A stretch of 40,125 bases of DNA from Acidobacteria bacterium UBA2161 (GTDB taxonomy: Bacteria; Acidobacteriota; Vicinamibacteria; Vicinamibacterales; UBA823): NCBI GenBank assembly GCA_002328835.1, contig DCWN01000017.1, positions 237,055 to 277,179 of the forward strand, in the 5' to 3' direction. Below, piece after piece: positions 31,760 through 40,113 of this stretch. The number at the start of each line of letters is the position of its first letter. Within the stretch, counting starts at the first letter, position 1. The translations under genes were made by a program, and so were the position numbers. The notes below the pieces were generated by a model. That model worked only from the letters and a program-made list of their open reading frames with translations, did no database searches and was not told the origin of the DNA.

Positions 31760-33658
31760 ATGAGCATCTACGACCGCAACGATCCGATCGCCTCCGACGC
31801 TGACTCGGACGAAGAGTTCGACGACCAGCCGGACGACGTCGAGCCCGGCGACGAGGCGGAGGGATCGACCGGCGACGGTGACGCCGCGAGCCTGGGCGCC
31901 GCGCTCGGCGGTTCGGGGCACGACGTCTACGACCCGCCCCTCGACACCTCACTGGACGGCACGGCTGATGCCAGCCCCGACGCGCCGGTCGCCGGCGGCA
32001 ACACGTGGACGGTGCGCCTTCTGGCGATGCCGCTCCTTTTCCTCTTCGCCGTGCCGACGATCTTCCTCGGCCTCGGCCGCTCCAGCCTGTGGGAACCCGA
32101 CGAGCCCAGGTTCGCCGAAGCCTCCCGGGAGATGCTGGCCGCCGGGGACCGCCTGACGCCGTACTTCAACGGCGAGCCAGTGTTCGAGGAACCGATCCTG
32201 TACTACTGGCTGCAGGCGGCGTCGTTCGAGCGGCTCGGCATCAGCGAATACACGGCACGCATGCCGGCCGGACTCGCCGGCCTCGGATGCCTGCTGCTCG
32301 TGGCACTGATCGGCGCGCGGCTGTTCTCGGCGCGCGCCGGCTTGCTCGCGGCGCTGGCGCTGGCCACGACGTTCCGGTTCGTCGTGTCGACCCGGAGCGG
32401 CGTGCCCGACACGGCGCTGCTCTTCTTCACGCTGGCCGCACTCTACGCCTTCATCCGCGCCGCCGAGAGCGACCCGCCGGGCGGCCGGATCGCCTACCTC
32501 GGCTGGATCGCGGTCGGGCTCGCCGTGCTGACGGGCGGGTTGCTCGGGCTCCTCCCCGTGGCGATCTGGATCGTGTGGCTCGTCCTGACCGCGCGGCTCG
32601 GCGGACTCGGTCGGATGCGAGCGGCGACGGGCCTCTGGCTGATGCTGGCGACCGCACTGCCTTGGTACCTGTACATGGCGTGGACCCACGGACGCAGCTT
32701 CATTGAACTTGCCCTGCTCTCGGACGTGATGGCTCGCTACGAACCTGGCGCGTCGACGTCAGCGGGCGGCGTGCTCTTCGCCCTCGCGGCATGGCCGGGC
32801 GACGCGATGCCGTGGACGATCTATGCCGTCGTCGCCGCCGTTTCCGTGTTCCTCGGCTGGGGTCAGCTGAGCGCGGAGCAGCGCCGCGGCGCGGGCCTGT
32901 GCGTCGTCTGGTTCGGCGTCGTGCTGGCCACCTGCGCGATGGTGTCGGCGCGACGGCCGGAGTACCTGCTGGCCGCCTATCCGGCCGGCGCGCTCCTGGT
33001 CGGCCTGCTCTTCGATCGCGCCGCGGATCTCGGCGACGACGCCGGGCCCTGGACGGGCCTGGCGAACTGGCTCACGGCACTGGGCCTGCTGGCCCTGGGT
33101 GGACTGGTTGGATGGTTGTTGCAGCGACTCTTCGGCGCGCCGCTCACGAGTCTGGCGATGGCGTTGCCGGCCGCGCTGGTCCTGGGCGGCATCTTCATGG
33201 CCATCTTTCAGCGGACCGGCCGACCCCTCTGGGCGTTCAGCGTCGTCGCGCCGGTCTTCGCACTCGGCTACGGGCTGCTCGCGGTGGACGTGGTGCCACG
33301 CGAACTCGAGCGCTACAAGCCCGCCAGACCGCTCGCCCAGATCGCGGCCACGCAGAGCGAACCCGGCCGGATCGGCATGGTCGGCGATCTCGATCGTGGC
33401 CTCGTCTTCTACTCGGGCCAGAACGTCGAGCGGCTCGCCACGGTCGACGACACCGCGGCGTTCCTGGCCGAGGACGGCCTGCGGCTCTGCGTGTTGCGCG
33501 CGGACGACCTCGACGCCGTGCATGGCCGCTATGCCGGCACGCTTTATCAACTTGCCGAACAGCCCGGGCGCCGTATCCGATTCGCCGACTTGCTCGGTAG
33601 CGACGCCGCGGCCGAAACGACGACCCTCATCCTGGTGTCGAACACCTCGCCCGAGTAA
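31760..33658 (+). CDS. GT39/ArnT-like integral membrane glycosyltransferase with acidic N-terminus
   Basis: This is a 632-residue protein. Residues 1-80 are hydrophilic and extremely acidic (23 Asp/Glu, a single Arg). The GT-C domain begins at about 85, with the first loop motif WEPDEPRFAEASREML (D114/E115 are the presumed catalytic or metal residues, as in ArnT and PMT) and about ten to twelve transmembrane helices. The C-terminal 100 residues are a soluble domain. The family transfers sugars from polyprenyl-phosphate donors to lipid A, proteins or lipids on the periplasmic side. ArnT itself lacks the acidic extension. It follows the redox gene by 9 bp. Confidence 0.85.
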   Translation: MSIYDRNDPIASDADSDEEFDDQPDDVEPGDEAEGSTGDGDAASLGAALGGSGHDVYDPPLDTSLDGTADASPDAPVAGGNTWTVRLLAMPLLFLFAVPTIFLGLGRSSLWEPDEPRFAEASREMLAAGDRLTPYFNGEPVFEEPILYYWLQAASFERLGISEYTARMPAGLAGLGCLLLVALIGARLFSARAGLLAALALATTFRFVVSTRSGVPDTALLFFTLAALYAFIRAAESDPPGGRIAYLGWIAVGLAVLTGGLLGLLPVAIWIVWLVLTARLGGLGRMRAATGLWLMLATALPWYLYMAWTHGRSFIELALLSDVMARYEPGASTSAGGVLFALAAWPGDAMPWTIYAVVAAVSVFLGWGQLSAEQRRGAGLCVVWFGVVLATCAMVSARRPEYLLAAYPAGALLVGLLFDRAADLGDDAGPWTGLANWLTALGLLALGGLVGWLLQRLFGAPLTSLAMALPAALVLGGIFMAIFQRTGRPLWAFSVVAPVFALGYGLLAVDVVPRELERYKPARPLAQIAATQSEPGRIGMVGDLDRGLVFYSGQNVERLATVDDTAAFLAEDGLRLCVLRADDLDAVHGRYAGTLYQLAEQPGRRIRFADLLGSDAAAETTTLILVSNTSPE

Positions 33659-33678
33659 GCGGAAAAACCCGCCGCTCG

Positions 33679-34257
33679 TCAGTCCCCGAAGCCCGGGTCG
33701 ACCTTCAACGCCTCTTCGAGCAGGGCGAGATAGTGATCGCGCGGCACGTCGATCCCGCCCAGACGCGCCAGGTGTGGTGTGAGCCACTGGATGTCGAGCA
33801 GCTGAAAGTCGCGTGCTTGCAGGCGCTCCACCAGCGCCACCAACGCCGCCTTGGATGCGTCGGACACATGGTGAAACATCGATTCACCGAAGAACGCGCC
33901 ACGTAGCGCGACGCCGTACAGACCGCCCGCAAGTCGATCCCCGCACCAGACCTCGACCGAGTGCGCGAACCCCGCGGCGTGCAGTGCCGAGTAGCTCTCG
34001 ATGATCTCGGCGTTGATCCAATCGGTGTCCGCACCTCGTGAGGCGCAGCCGGCGATGACGTCGTCGAACGCGCGATCGAACGTGACCGTGAACCGTCCGC
34101 TGCGCAGCACACGCGCCAGGCGGCGCGACAGATGAAAACGATCGAGCGGGATGATGCCGCGGGGGTCCGGCGCGTACCAGGCGATCGCGCCCGACGGCCC
34201 TGGCATGGGGAACAGGCCCGAACGGTAGGCCGCCAGCAAGAGCGGCACCGGAATCAT
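33679..34257 (-). CDS. aat: Leucyl/phenylalanyl-tRNA-protein transferase
   Basis: This is a 192-residue protein. It is clearly Aat: PMPGPSGAIAWYAPDPRGIIPLDRFHLSRRLAR (shown in parts) at the start, then GGLYGVALRGAFFGESMFH and LLDIQWLTPHLARLGG with a GCN5-like fold. It transfers Leu or Phe from tRNA to N-terminal Arg/Lys of proteins, marking them for ClpS/ClpAP degradation (N-end rule). The gene converges with the glycosyltransferase gene (20 bp between stops) and diverges from apaG across 30 bp. Confidence 0.95.
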   Translation of the reverse strand: MIPVPLLLAAYRSGLFPMPGPSGAIAWYAPDPRGIIPLDRFHLSRRLARVLRSGRFTVTFDRAFDDVIAGCASRGADTDWINAEIIESYSALHAAGFAHSVEVWCGDRLAGGLYGVALRGAFFGESMFHHVSDASKAALVALVERLQARDFQLLDIQWLTPHLARLGGIDVPRDHYLALLEEALKVDPGFGD

Positions 34258-34267
34258 CTCCGGTTTG

Positions 34268-34278
34268 TAATATATAGT
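34268..34278. promoter_or_regulatory. AT-rich divergent promoter of aat and apaG
   Basis: TAATATATAGT stands out in the 30-bp gap. The plus strand offers TATAGT (34273-34278) for apaG, whose ATG is at 34288; the minus strand offers TATATT (34269-34274 reversed) for aat, whose ATG is at 34257. With the usual spacing both transcripts would begin within about 0-6 bases of their start codon, so both may be leaderless. Confidence 0.5.
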
Positions 34279-34287
34279 GGTTCATTC

Positions 34288-34677
34288 ATGTACGAGTCCG
34301 AAGCCGTCACGCGGGGCATCCGGGTGCACGTGACCTCGCAGTACTCCGCCGAACACTCGCAGCCGTCTCAGAACCAGTGGTTCTTCCTCTACACAATCGA
34401 GATCTCGAATGAGAGCGGCGACACTGTGCAGCTCGTCAGCCGCCACTGGATCATCACCACCTCGGAGAACGAGACGCAGGAGGTGCGCGGCCCCGGCGTC
34501 GTCGGCAAGCAGCCCGTGCTGGCACCCGGCGAATCGTTCGAGTACACCTCGGGCTGCCCGTTGTCTACGCCGTTCGGCACGATGCAGGGCACCTACCAGA
34601 TGGCGACGACCGAGGGTGACAACTTCGAGGTCGAGATCGCGCCATTCGCGCTCACCGAGCCCTATACCGTGCACTGA
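34288..34677 (+). CDS. apaG: ApaG domain protein
   Basis: This is a 129-residue protein from the ATG at 34288; no ribosome-binding site is possible in such a short leader. The ApaG immunoglobulin-like fold is evident throughout, with GPGVVGKQPVLAPGESFEY containing the GxGxVGxxP signature and SGCPLSTPFGTMQGTY near 88-103. ApaG is linked to cobalt/magnesium resistance and diadenosine tetraphosphate metabolism, its mechanism still unclear. Full length and intact. Confidence 0.95.
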   Translation: MYESEAVTRGIRVHVTSQYSAEHSQPSQNQWFFLYTIEISNESGDTVQLVSRHWIITTSENETQEVRGPGVVGKQPVLAPGESFEYTSGCPLSTPFGTMQGTYQMATTEGDNFEVEIAPFALTEPYTVH

Positions 34678-34724
34678 GCGGCCGCCCGCGCCCACCGGAC
34701 GCCTGCCCACTCCTCCCCTTCCAT

Positions 34725-35933
34725 ATGGAGCCGACCGTCTCTCCATCCACTCGCCGGGCGGCAATGGCCGCGCTGTTCGTGAGCGTCGGGCTGTCGTCGA
34801 GCGGTTACATCGCGGCGATCATCGTCGCTCCGCTCATCGCGGAGGACATGCTCGGCAGCGCGACCCTCAGCGGTCTGCCATTCGCCTTCGCGGTCATCGG
34901 CATGGCGGTCGGCTCGACGGTGCTTGCTGCGCGCATGGCCAGGCGCGGCAGGCGGAATGGCTTGATCCTGGGGTACATCGTCGTGTCGGTCGCCGCCTTG
35001 ATGGCACTCGTCGCCGCGAACGTCGCTTCGTTCGCGCTCTTCTCGATCGCGATGTTCGTGCTGGGCGCCGGGCACAGCGCGAATCGTCTGACGCGCTATG
35101 CGGCGTCGGACCTTTACGAATCGCAGCACCGCGCCTCGGCAATCGGGTGGATCATCTGGGCGGGCACGATCGGCTCCGTCGCGGGCCCGGGCCTCCTCGA
35201 ACCGGCCCGCCAGTTCGCGATCTGGCTCGGCACGGTTGACACGTCCGGGGCTTACCTGGTGGCGATCGCCGGGTCGTTGAGTGCGGCCGGTGTCCTGCGA
35301 GCCAGAATGCCGCCACTGGAGCCGTCCCATCCCCCGACGGGGCAGCCAATTCGACGGCTCGACGTCCGTCGCCTGCTTACCGTACCCGACACGCAGATCG
35401 CCGTGGTCTCGCTGGTCATCTCTCAGGGCGTGATGGTGCTACTGATGACGATGACGCCGGTGCACATTCGCGGCGCGGGCGATGGACTGGGATCGATCGG
35501 TCTGGTCATCGGCGCCCACGCCTTCGGCATGTACGCGCTGTCGCCGCTGACCGGCTACCTCAGCGACCGCCTCGGACGCGTCCCGGTCATCCTGATTGGC
35601 GTGGCCCTGCTGATCGGGTCGGCCGCCCTGGCCGCGAACACACCGGGCGCCGAGACCGCGCGCCTGACCGTTGCGCTGTTTCTGTTGGGACTCGGGTGGA
35701 ATTTCGGATTCGTCGCCGGCAGCGCGCTCCTGACCGACAGCGTGCCGGAGATCGACCGGGTTCGCGCCCAGGGTTCGGCTGACTCGTTGACCTGGCTGAG
35801 CGGCGCCGCCGCCGGTCTCGCCTCGGGCGTCCTGCTCGGCCAGGGCGGCTTCCCGCTGCTAGGCACCGTGGGCGCCGGATTCGCGGTCATCCCGGTACTC
35901 GTCATCGCCCGGCACCGGTTTCGGTCCAGCTAG
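34725..35933 (+). CDS. MFS transporter
   Basis: This is a 402-residue protein with about 12 transmembrane helices. The loop between helices 2 and 3 (ARMARRGRRNG) and that between helices 8 and 9 (YLSDRLGRVPVILIG) are the basic MFS motif-A positions, the second a good match. The sequence after helix 3, LGAGHSANRLTRYAA, is typical of sugar/drug efflux-type members. No specificity is evident. The gene lies 47 bp after apaG and converges with the antiporter gene. Confidence 0.85.
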   Translation: MEPTVSPSTRRAAMAALFVSVGLSSSGYIAAIIVAPLIAEDMLGSATLSGLPFAFAVIGMAVGSTVLAARMARRGRRNGLILGYIVVSVAALMALVAANVASFALFSIAMFVLGAGHSANRLTRYAASDLYESQHRASAIGWIIWAGTIGSVAGPGLLEPARQFAIWLGTVDTSGAYLVAIAGSLSAAGVLRARMPPLEPSHPPTGQPIRRLDVRRLLTVPDTQIAVVSLVISQGVMVLLMTMTPVHIRGAGDGLGSIGLVIGAHAFGMYALSPLTGYLSDRLGRVPVILIGVALLIGSAALAANTPGAETARLTVALFLLGLGWNFGFVAGSALLTDSVPEIDRVRAQGSADSLTWLSGAAAGLASGVLLGQGGFPLLGTVGAGFAVIPVLVIARHRFRSS

Positions 35934-35944
35934 CCCGGCCGAAC

Positions 35945-37210
35945 TCAGCTCGCAGCCGCTACGCTCCGACGCACGACCCGTTCGATCGTCAGCCCCTGCA
36001 CGACGATCGAGAAGATCACGACACCGTAGGTCGCGGCCAGGAGCAGCTCCCGCACCGGTGACGGTGGCAGCGACAACACCAGTGCCACCGAGATGCCGCC
36101 GCGCAACCCGCCCCAGGTGAGCACCGGAATCGCACCCGGCGTGAACGTCCGCCAGCGCCTGAGCAGGGTGATCGGTCCGGCCACGGCCACGAACCTGGCG
36201 GCGAGCACGACGGGAATCGCCAAGACCACGGCCAGCACCACCGCGCCACTCAGTGACAGCGCCACGACCTCGAACCCGATGATCAGGAACAGCACCGAGT
36301 TCAGGATCTCGTCGAGCAGCGACCAGAACCTCTCGATGTGATCGCGCGTGTTCGCGCTCATCGCGAACTGCGCACCGTGATTGCCGATGAAGAGGCCGGC
36401 GACGACCACCGCCAGCGGACCCGAGAGGTGCCATCGGACCGCGATGGCGGTCGTGGCCATCACCAGGGCGAGCGTCATCATGACCTCGAGGTTGTGCTCG
36501 TCCAGTGGGCGCATCAGGCGATACGTCAGGTATCCGGCGCCGAGGCCGAGGACAATGCCACCCACCGCTTCGGTGACGACCAGTTCGACGACCGCCAGGG
36601 GCGACAGATCGACCGCCCCCGCGCCGCCGGCCCCCAGCCCCGCCAGCACGGTGAAGACGACGACGCCGACGCCGTCGTTGAACAGGCTCTCGCCGGCGAT
36701 CTTGGCTTCCAGTGTCGGCGGCACGGCCAGCCGCTTCAGGATGCTGAGTACGGCGATCGGATCGGTCGGCGAAATGAGCGCGCCGAAAGTCAGGCATGGC
36801 AGCCACCCGACATCGAACCCAAGCGCACGCCATCCCGCGTAGGTCATCGCGCCGACGATCACGGTCGATGTCAAGATGCCGACGGTCGCCAGGATCGAGA
36901 TCGCCCAGCGTCGCTGCCACAGATCGTCGAGGTCGACGTGCAAGGCGCCCGCGAAGAGCAGGAAGCCCAGCATCCCCTTCATCAGCGTGTCGTACAGATC
37001 GATGTCGGTGAGCGTGCCGCGGACGGCCGGACCGAACCCGAGCGACGGGATCAGGGCGTCGATGAGCAGGGCGGTCAGGGAGGCAAACAGCGCGATGACG
37101 ACCAGGCCGACGGTGTGCGGCAGCTTCAGCCACCGATGGTTCAGGTAGCCGAAGACCGCCGCCATCGTCACGAGGAACGCGGCGAGATTGAGGACCGACT
37201 CGATGCCCAT
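35945..37210 (-). CDS. CPA1-family Na+/H+ antiporter (NhaP-like)
   Basis: This is a 421-residue protein with about 12-13 transmembrane helices. The ion-binding residues of the NhaP family are clear: TD in ISPTDPIAVL (D150) and ND in ESLFNDGVGVVVF (N178/D179), with the same 29-residue D-to-D spacing seen in NhaP. TWGGLRGGISVALVLSLP near 375-392 is another family hallmark. It exchanges cytoplasmic Na+ (or K+) for H+ in pH and salt homeostasis. The gene lies 76 bp downstream of the small lipoprotein gene on the same strand. Confidence 0.92.
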   Translation of the reverse strand: MGIESVLNLAAFLVTMAAVFGYLNHRWLKLPHTVGLVVIALFASLTALLIDALIPSLGFGPAVRGTLTDIDLYDTLMKGMLGFLLFAGALHVDLDDLWQRRWAISILATVGILTSTVIVGAMTYAGWRALGFDVGWLPCLTFGALISPTDPIAVLSILKRLAVPPTLEAKIAGESLFNDGVGVVVFTVLAGLGAGGAGAVDLSPLAVVELVVTEAVGGIVLGLGAGYLTYRLMRPLDEHNLEVMMTLALVMATTAIAVRWHLSGPLAVVVAGLFIGNHGAQFAMSANTRDHIERFWSLLDEILNSVLFLIIGFEVVALSLSGAVVLAVVLAIPVVLAARFVAVAGPITLLRRWRTFTPGAIPVLTWGGLRGGISVALVLSLPPSPVRELLLAATYGVVIFSIVVQGLTIERVVRRSVAAAS

Positions 37211-37286
37211 CGCGCCACTCTACCGTGAGGCGGCGCGGACAGCTAGGCGGGTCGGACGGGGGCGGGCGTGCCAGGCGGCGCCGAGA

Positions 37287-37679
37287 TCACTCCCACGGAA
37301 TTTCAATCGCGTGGGGTGAGCCGTCCACCACGCCCTTTGCGGTCACCTTGACCGACTGCGGGCGATGGACCCGCAGGTTGAATGGCGTGCCGTCGCTCCC
37401 CCGTAGATCCGACATCGAGAACTGCTTGCGCGCCTCGGACTCGAGACGATACTGGGTCGCGGAGAACACCGTCTGGCGGCCGGGCGGATAGACCTCGAGC
37501 TTGACGTCGGCAATGGCCGTGCCCGTGCGGTTGGTCACGGTGATGAAAAGCTGCGAGATCTCGATGTCGATCGGTCCGCCGATGTTTTCCATGGCCGCGT
37601 CCGACCCGCACGCCGCAACAACGACGCTGACGCCGAGGACGAACGCCGCCACCGCCATGCGAGCACCTACCTTCGTCAT
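37287..37679 (-). CDS. Small lipoprotein of unknown function
   Basis: This is a 130-residue protein from the ATG at 37679, with GGAGGG eight bases upstream. The signal peptide ends in VAAC (Cys24), a good lipobox. The mature part forms an immunoglobulin-like pattern: IDIEISQLFITVTNRTG, then ADVKLEVYPPGRQTVFSA and a final KVTAKGVVDG. This resembles FxLYD-type domains. I do not recognise the protein. The next gene downstream is the antiporter, 76 bp away. A long intergenic region with an inverted repeat lies upstream. Confidence 0.75.
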   Translation of the reverse strand: MTKVGARMAVAAFVLGVSVVVAACGSDAAMENIGGPIDIEISQLFITVTNRTGTAIADVKLEVYPPGRQTVFSATQYRLESEARKQFSMSDLRGSDGTPFNLRVHRPQSVKVTAKGVVDGSPHAIEIPWE

Positions 37680-37947
37680 GGTCCTATCCCTCCCCGATTT
37701 CTGCTGGAAATCCAGGATCGAACGAACGGTCACGTCAGGCGACGTGAGGGCGAAACGGGAGTGGCCGGGCTGGACACAGCCTGCCGGAGAGCCGAGCAGA
37801 ACACACGCGCCGCCGAACGCCGAGGGGCTCATGACCACCTCCGGGAACGGAACGCCGGACACCGATGAAAAGCAACGCCTACGTAGTGCCGCCGAGTCTA
37901 GCGCGCCACCCCGTGCCGCGCAAGCACGCCCGAAACGGCCGCGCCGT
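37680..37947. promoter_or_regulatory. 268-bp intergenic region between lipoprotein and S9 peptidase genes
   Basis: The region upstream of the lipoprotein gene contains a 7-bp inverted repeat (37730-37747) and an 8-bp palindrome CTACGTAG at 37879-37886. No gene with protein-like composition is visible on either strand, and there is no tRNA-like structure. Confidence 0.35.
37730..37747. promoter_or_regulatory. Inverted repeat, possible operator
   Basis: TCACGTC-AGGC-GACGTGA is a perfect 7-bp inverted repeat, about 50 bp upstream of the small lipoprotein start. The size and spacing fit a dimeric regulator site; a small hairpin is the alternative. Confidence 0.4.
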
Positions 37948-37948
37948 T
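37934..37948 (-). terminator. Hairpin at the end of the S9 peptidase gene
   Basis: AACGGC-CGC-GCCGTT forms a 6-bp stem with a 3-base loop that begins at the TGA of the peptidase gene; on the minus strand it ends in GTTTC. It is a weak intrinsic terminator candidate without a real T-run. Confidence 0.3.
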
Positions 37949-39987
37949 CAGCGCGAGGCGGCCGTGGACGTGACGTTTCCGCCGAGATATCGCTCGTACC
38001 AGGCGATCGAGCGCTCGAGCAGATCCACCTGGTGCCCCGTCTCGCGGATGCCGTGGCCCTCTCGCGGGTAGCGGAGCATCACGGCGTCGACGCCGACATC
38101 CTTGAGCGCGATGTAGAACTGCTCGGCCTCGGCAATCGGTACGTCGTTGTCGTTCTCGCCGTGGACGAGCATCGTCGGCGTCGTGACGTTCCCGGCGTAG
38201 CGGATCGGTGAGCGCTCCCAGAGCAGGTCGATGATGCCGTCCTCGTGCGGGTAGGCGCCGAACTCCACGGCGAGATAGTCGTGGTAGTAGGCCATGTAGT
38301 TGAAGCTGACGAGGTTCGAGATGCTGGCCCGCGGAATCGCCGCCTTGAACCGGTCGGTCTGGGTGATGATCCAGTTCGTGAGCTGTCCGCCGTAGCTCCC
38401 GCCCTCGATCGCCAGGCGGTCACCGTCGAGCCAGCGGTAGCGATCGAGCGCCGCATCGACGCTCTCCACCACGTCCTGGGCTTCGCCGCCGTTCTGGTCC
38501 TTGAAGATCGCGTCGGCCAACTCCTGCCCGTAGCCTGTCGACCCGCGGTAGTTGACCATCAGCGTCGCCCACCCGCGCCCGGCGTAGACCTGTGTGTTCG
38601 CGTTGAACGCCGCGCCCTGCTGACCGTGCGGCCCGCCGTGGATAACGACGACCAGCGGGTGGCGGTTCGCCGGGTCGAGCACGACCGGTTTCGTGAGAAA
38701 CGCTTCGATGGAGCGACCATCGAAGCTCTCGAAGGTGAACGCCTCCACCTCGGCGACCTGACGGTCGGCGAGGAACTCCTCGTTCAGCGTCGTCAACGCG
38801 CGCGACGATCCACCGCCACGCAAGTGCAACTCGGCCGGACCACCGGGCGCGCTGAAGGCGTAGGCAACGCTCCCGTCGGCGGCCGCCGACCAGGCGCCGA
38901 CGCGGCCGCGGTCGATGACCATCATCTGCGGTGAGCCGCCCGCGACCGGCAGGCGGAACAGATGAACGTTGCCCCGCGCTTGCACCGTGAAGAAGACCGA
39001 CTGGCCGTCGGCTGCCCAGCCGACGCTGCGTTGCCGGTTGTCGACGCCGTCGCCGATCTCGCGCCGGTTGTTGCCGTCGGCGTCGATCAGCCAGACGTGG
39101 GTATCCTCCATCGTCGTCTCCGACGACGTCAGCGAACGCCGTGTGCCCAGATAGGCGACCGTCTGGCCATCGGGCGACCAGCGCGGCTGGTACTCGGCGT
39201 TGGCGGTGTCGGTCAGCCGTCGGACCGTCTGGTCGGCGACGCGCACCGCGAAGATGTCGTAGTTGAACACGCGATCGGGATCCGCACTGCGGTTCGAGAC
39301 GAACAGGATCTCGTCACCGTCCGGCGACCAGTCGATCGAATGCTCGTAATGGATCCCGTTGGTCAACTGATGGACCCGATTCGTCAACCGGTCGACCATG
39401 AACAGGTGCACCCGGCGGTTGTCGTTGAACCGCGTGCCGCCCTCCGACGCGGTCGGCTTGTAGAGGTACCGTGTGATGACGGCCGGATCGCCGCTGGCTT
39501 CTTCCTCGGGGCCCTCGGTCGCCGAGACGAACGCGATCCGATTGCCGTCGGGCGCCCAGGCGATCCGCTCGCCGGCCGACGGCAGCGGATGATTCGTGCC
39601 GACGATCGGCGCGAGGAACGTGGCGTTCGAGCCGTCGGCCCGCGCGACGACGAGCCCAGACTTCCCTTCGGCGACCCCCATGTAGGCGATCTCCCGACCG
39701 TCGGGCGACCAGCGCGGCCCCGAAGCGACGCCGTCCTCACCGCCCAGACGGGCAACGGCGCCCGACGCGATCTCCATCACCCAGACCTCGGAGTAGGGCC
39801 GGCCCGGCCGGTCGCTCTTCCGGACGCTGTAGGCGACCCGCAGCCCGTCGGGCGACAGCTGGACGTCGCCGACTGACTGCAGCCGGTGCAAATCGCCGCT
39901 GACGAACGGCGTCTGGGCCTGGATCGGCCACGCGCCGGACGCGAGGAGGACGACGAGCAGGACAATGGCCGACGGTCGCAGGCGCAT
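37948..39987 (-). CDS. Secreted S9-family (prolyl oligopeptidase-like) peptidase
   Basis: This is a 679-residue protein from the ATG at 39987, with AAGGAG just upstream. A signal peptide ends in PIQAQ (about residue 25). An N-terminal beta-propeller of PD40 repeats (SPDGLRVAYSVRKSD, WSPDGREIAYMG, WSPDGDEILFVSNRS, WSPDGQTVAYLG) spans about 30-400. The C-terminal alpha/beta-hydrolase domain has the oxyanion region VVVIHGGPHG, nucleophile S531 (GGSYGG), D613 (HGENDNDVP) and H645 (REGHGI). This is the acylaminoacyl-peptidase/DPP-like branch, which cleaves short peptides in the periplasm. It is the last gene before the window edge, and its promoter lies in the final 138 bp. Confidence 0.93.
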   Translation of the reverse strand: MRLRPSAIVLLVVLLASGAWPIQAQTPFVSGDLHRLQSVGDVQLSPDGLRVAYSVRKSDRPGRPYSEVWVMEIASGAVARLGGEDGVASGPRWSPDGREIAYMGVAEGKSGLVVARADGSNATFLAPIVGTNHPLPSAGERIAWAPDGNRIAFVSATEGPEEEASGDPAVITRYLYKPTASEGGTRFNDNRRVHLFMVDRLTNRVHQLTNGIHYEHSIDWSPDGDEILFVSNRSADPDRVFNYDIFAVRVADQTVRRLTDTANAEYQPRWSPDGQTVAYLGTRRSLTSSETTMEDTHVWLIDADGNNRREIGDGVDNRQRSVGWAADGQSVFFTVQARGNVHLFRLPVAGGSPQMMVIDRGRVGAWSAAADGSVAYAFSAPGGPAELHLRGGGSSRALTTLNEEFLADRQVAEVEAFTFESFDGRSIEAFLTKPVVLDPANRHPLVVVIHGGPHGQQGAAFNANTQVYAGRGWATLMVNYRGSTGYGQELADAIFKDQNGGEAQDVVESVDAALDRYRWLDGDRLAIEGGSYGGQLTNWIITQTDRFKAAIPRASISNLVSFNYMAYYHDYLAVEFGAYPHEDGIIDLLWERSPIRYAGNVTTPTMLVHGENDNDVPIAEAEQFYIALKDVGVDAVMLRYPREGHGIRETGHQVDLLERSIAWYERYLGGNVTSTAASR

Positions 39988-40073
39988 GGCTCTCCTTCCC
40001 TCAATTGGGGGTGCCGGGCAGGATATCACCAAGGCGGCAGGAGGCTGGAGTCAGGAGCGCCCGTCGAAGGACA

Positions 40074-40092
40074 AGCCGCGCACGGCGCGGCT
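40074..40092. repeat. Perfect hairpin near the right window edge
   Basis: AGCCGCGC and GCGCGGCT form a perfect 8-bp stem with a 3-base loop (ACG), the same geometry as the hairpin at 35-53. It lies upstream of the S9 peptidase promoter region and 22 bp before the terminal 12-mer shared with the left end. Confidence 0.4.
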
Positions 40093-40113
40093 CGCGCGGG
40101 TCGGAGCGGGGCT

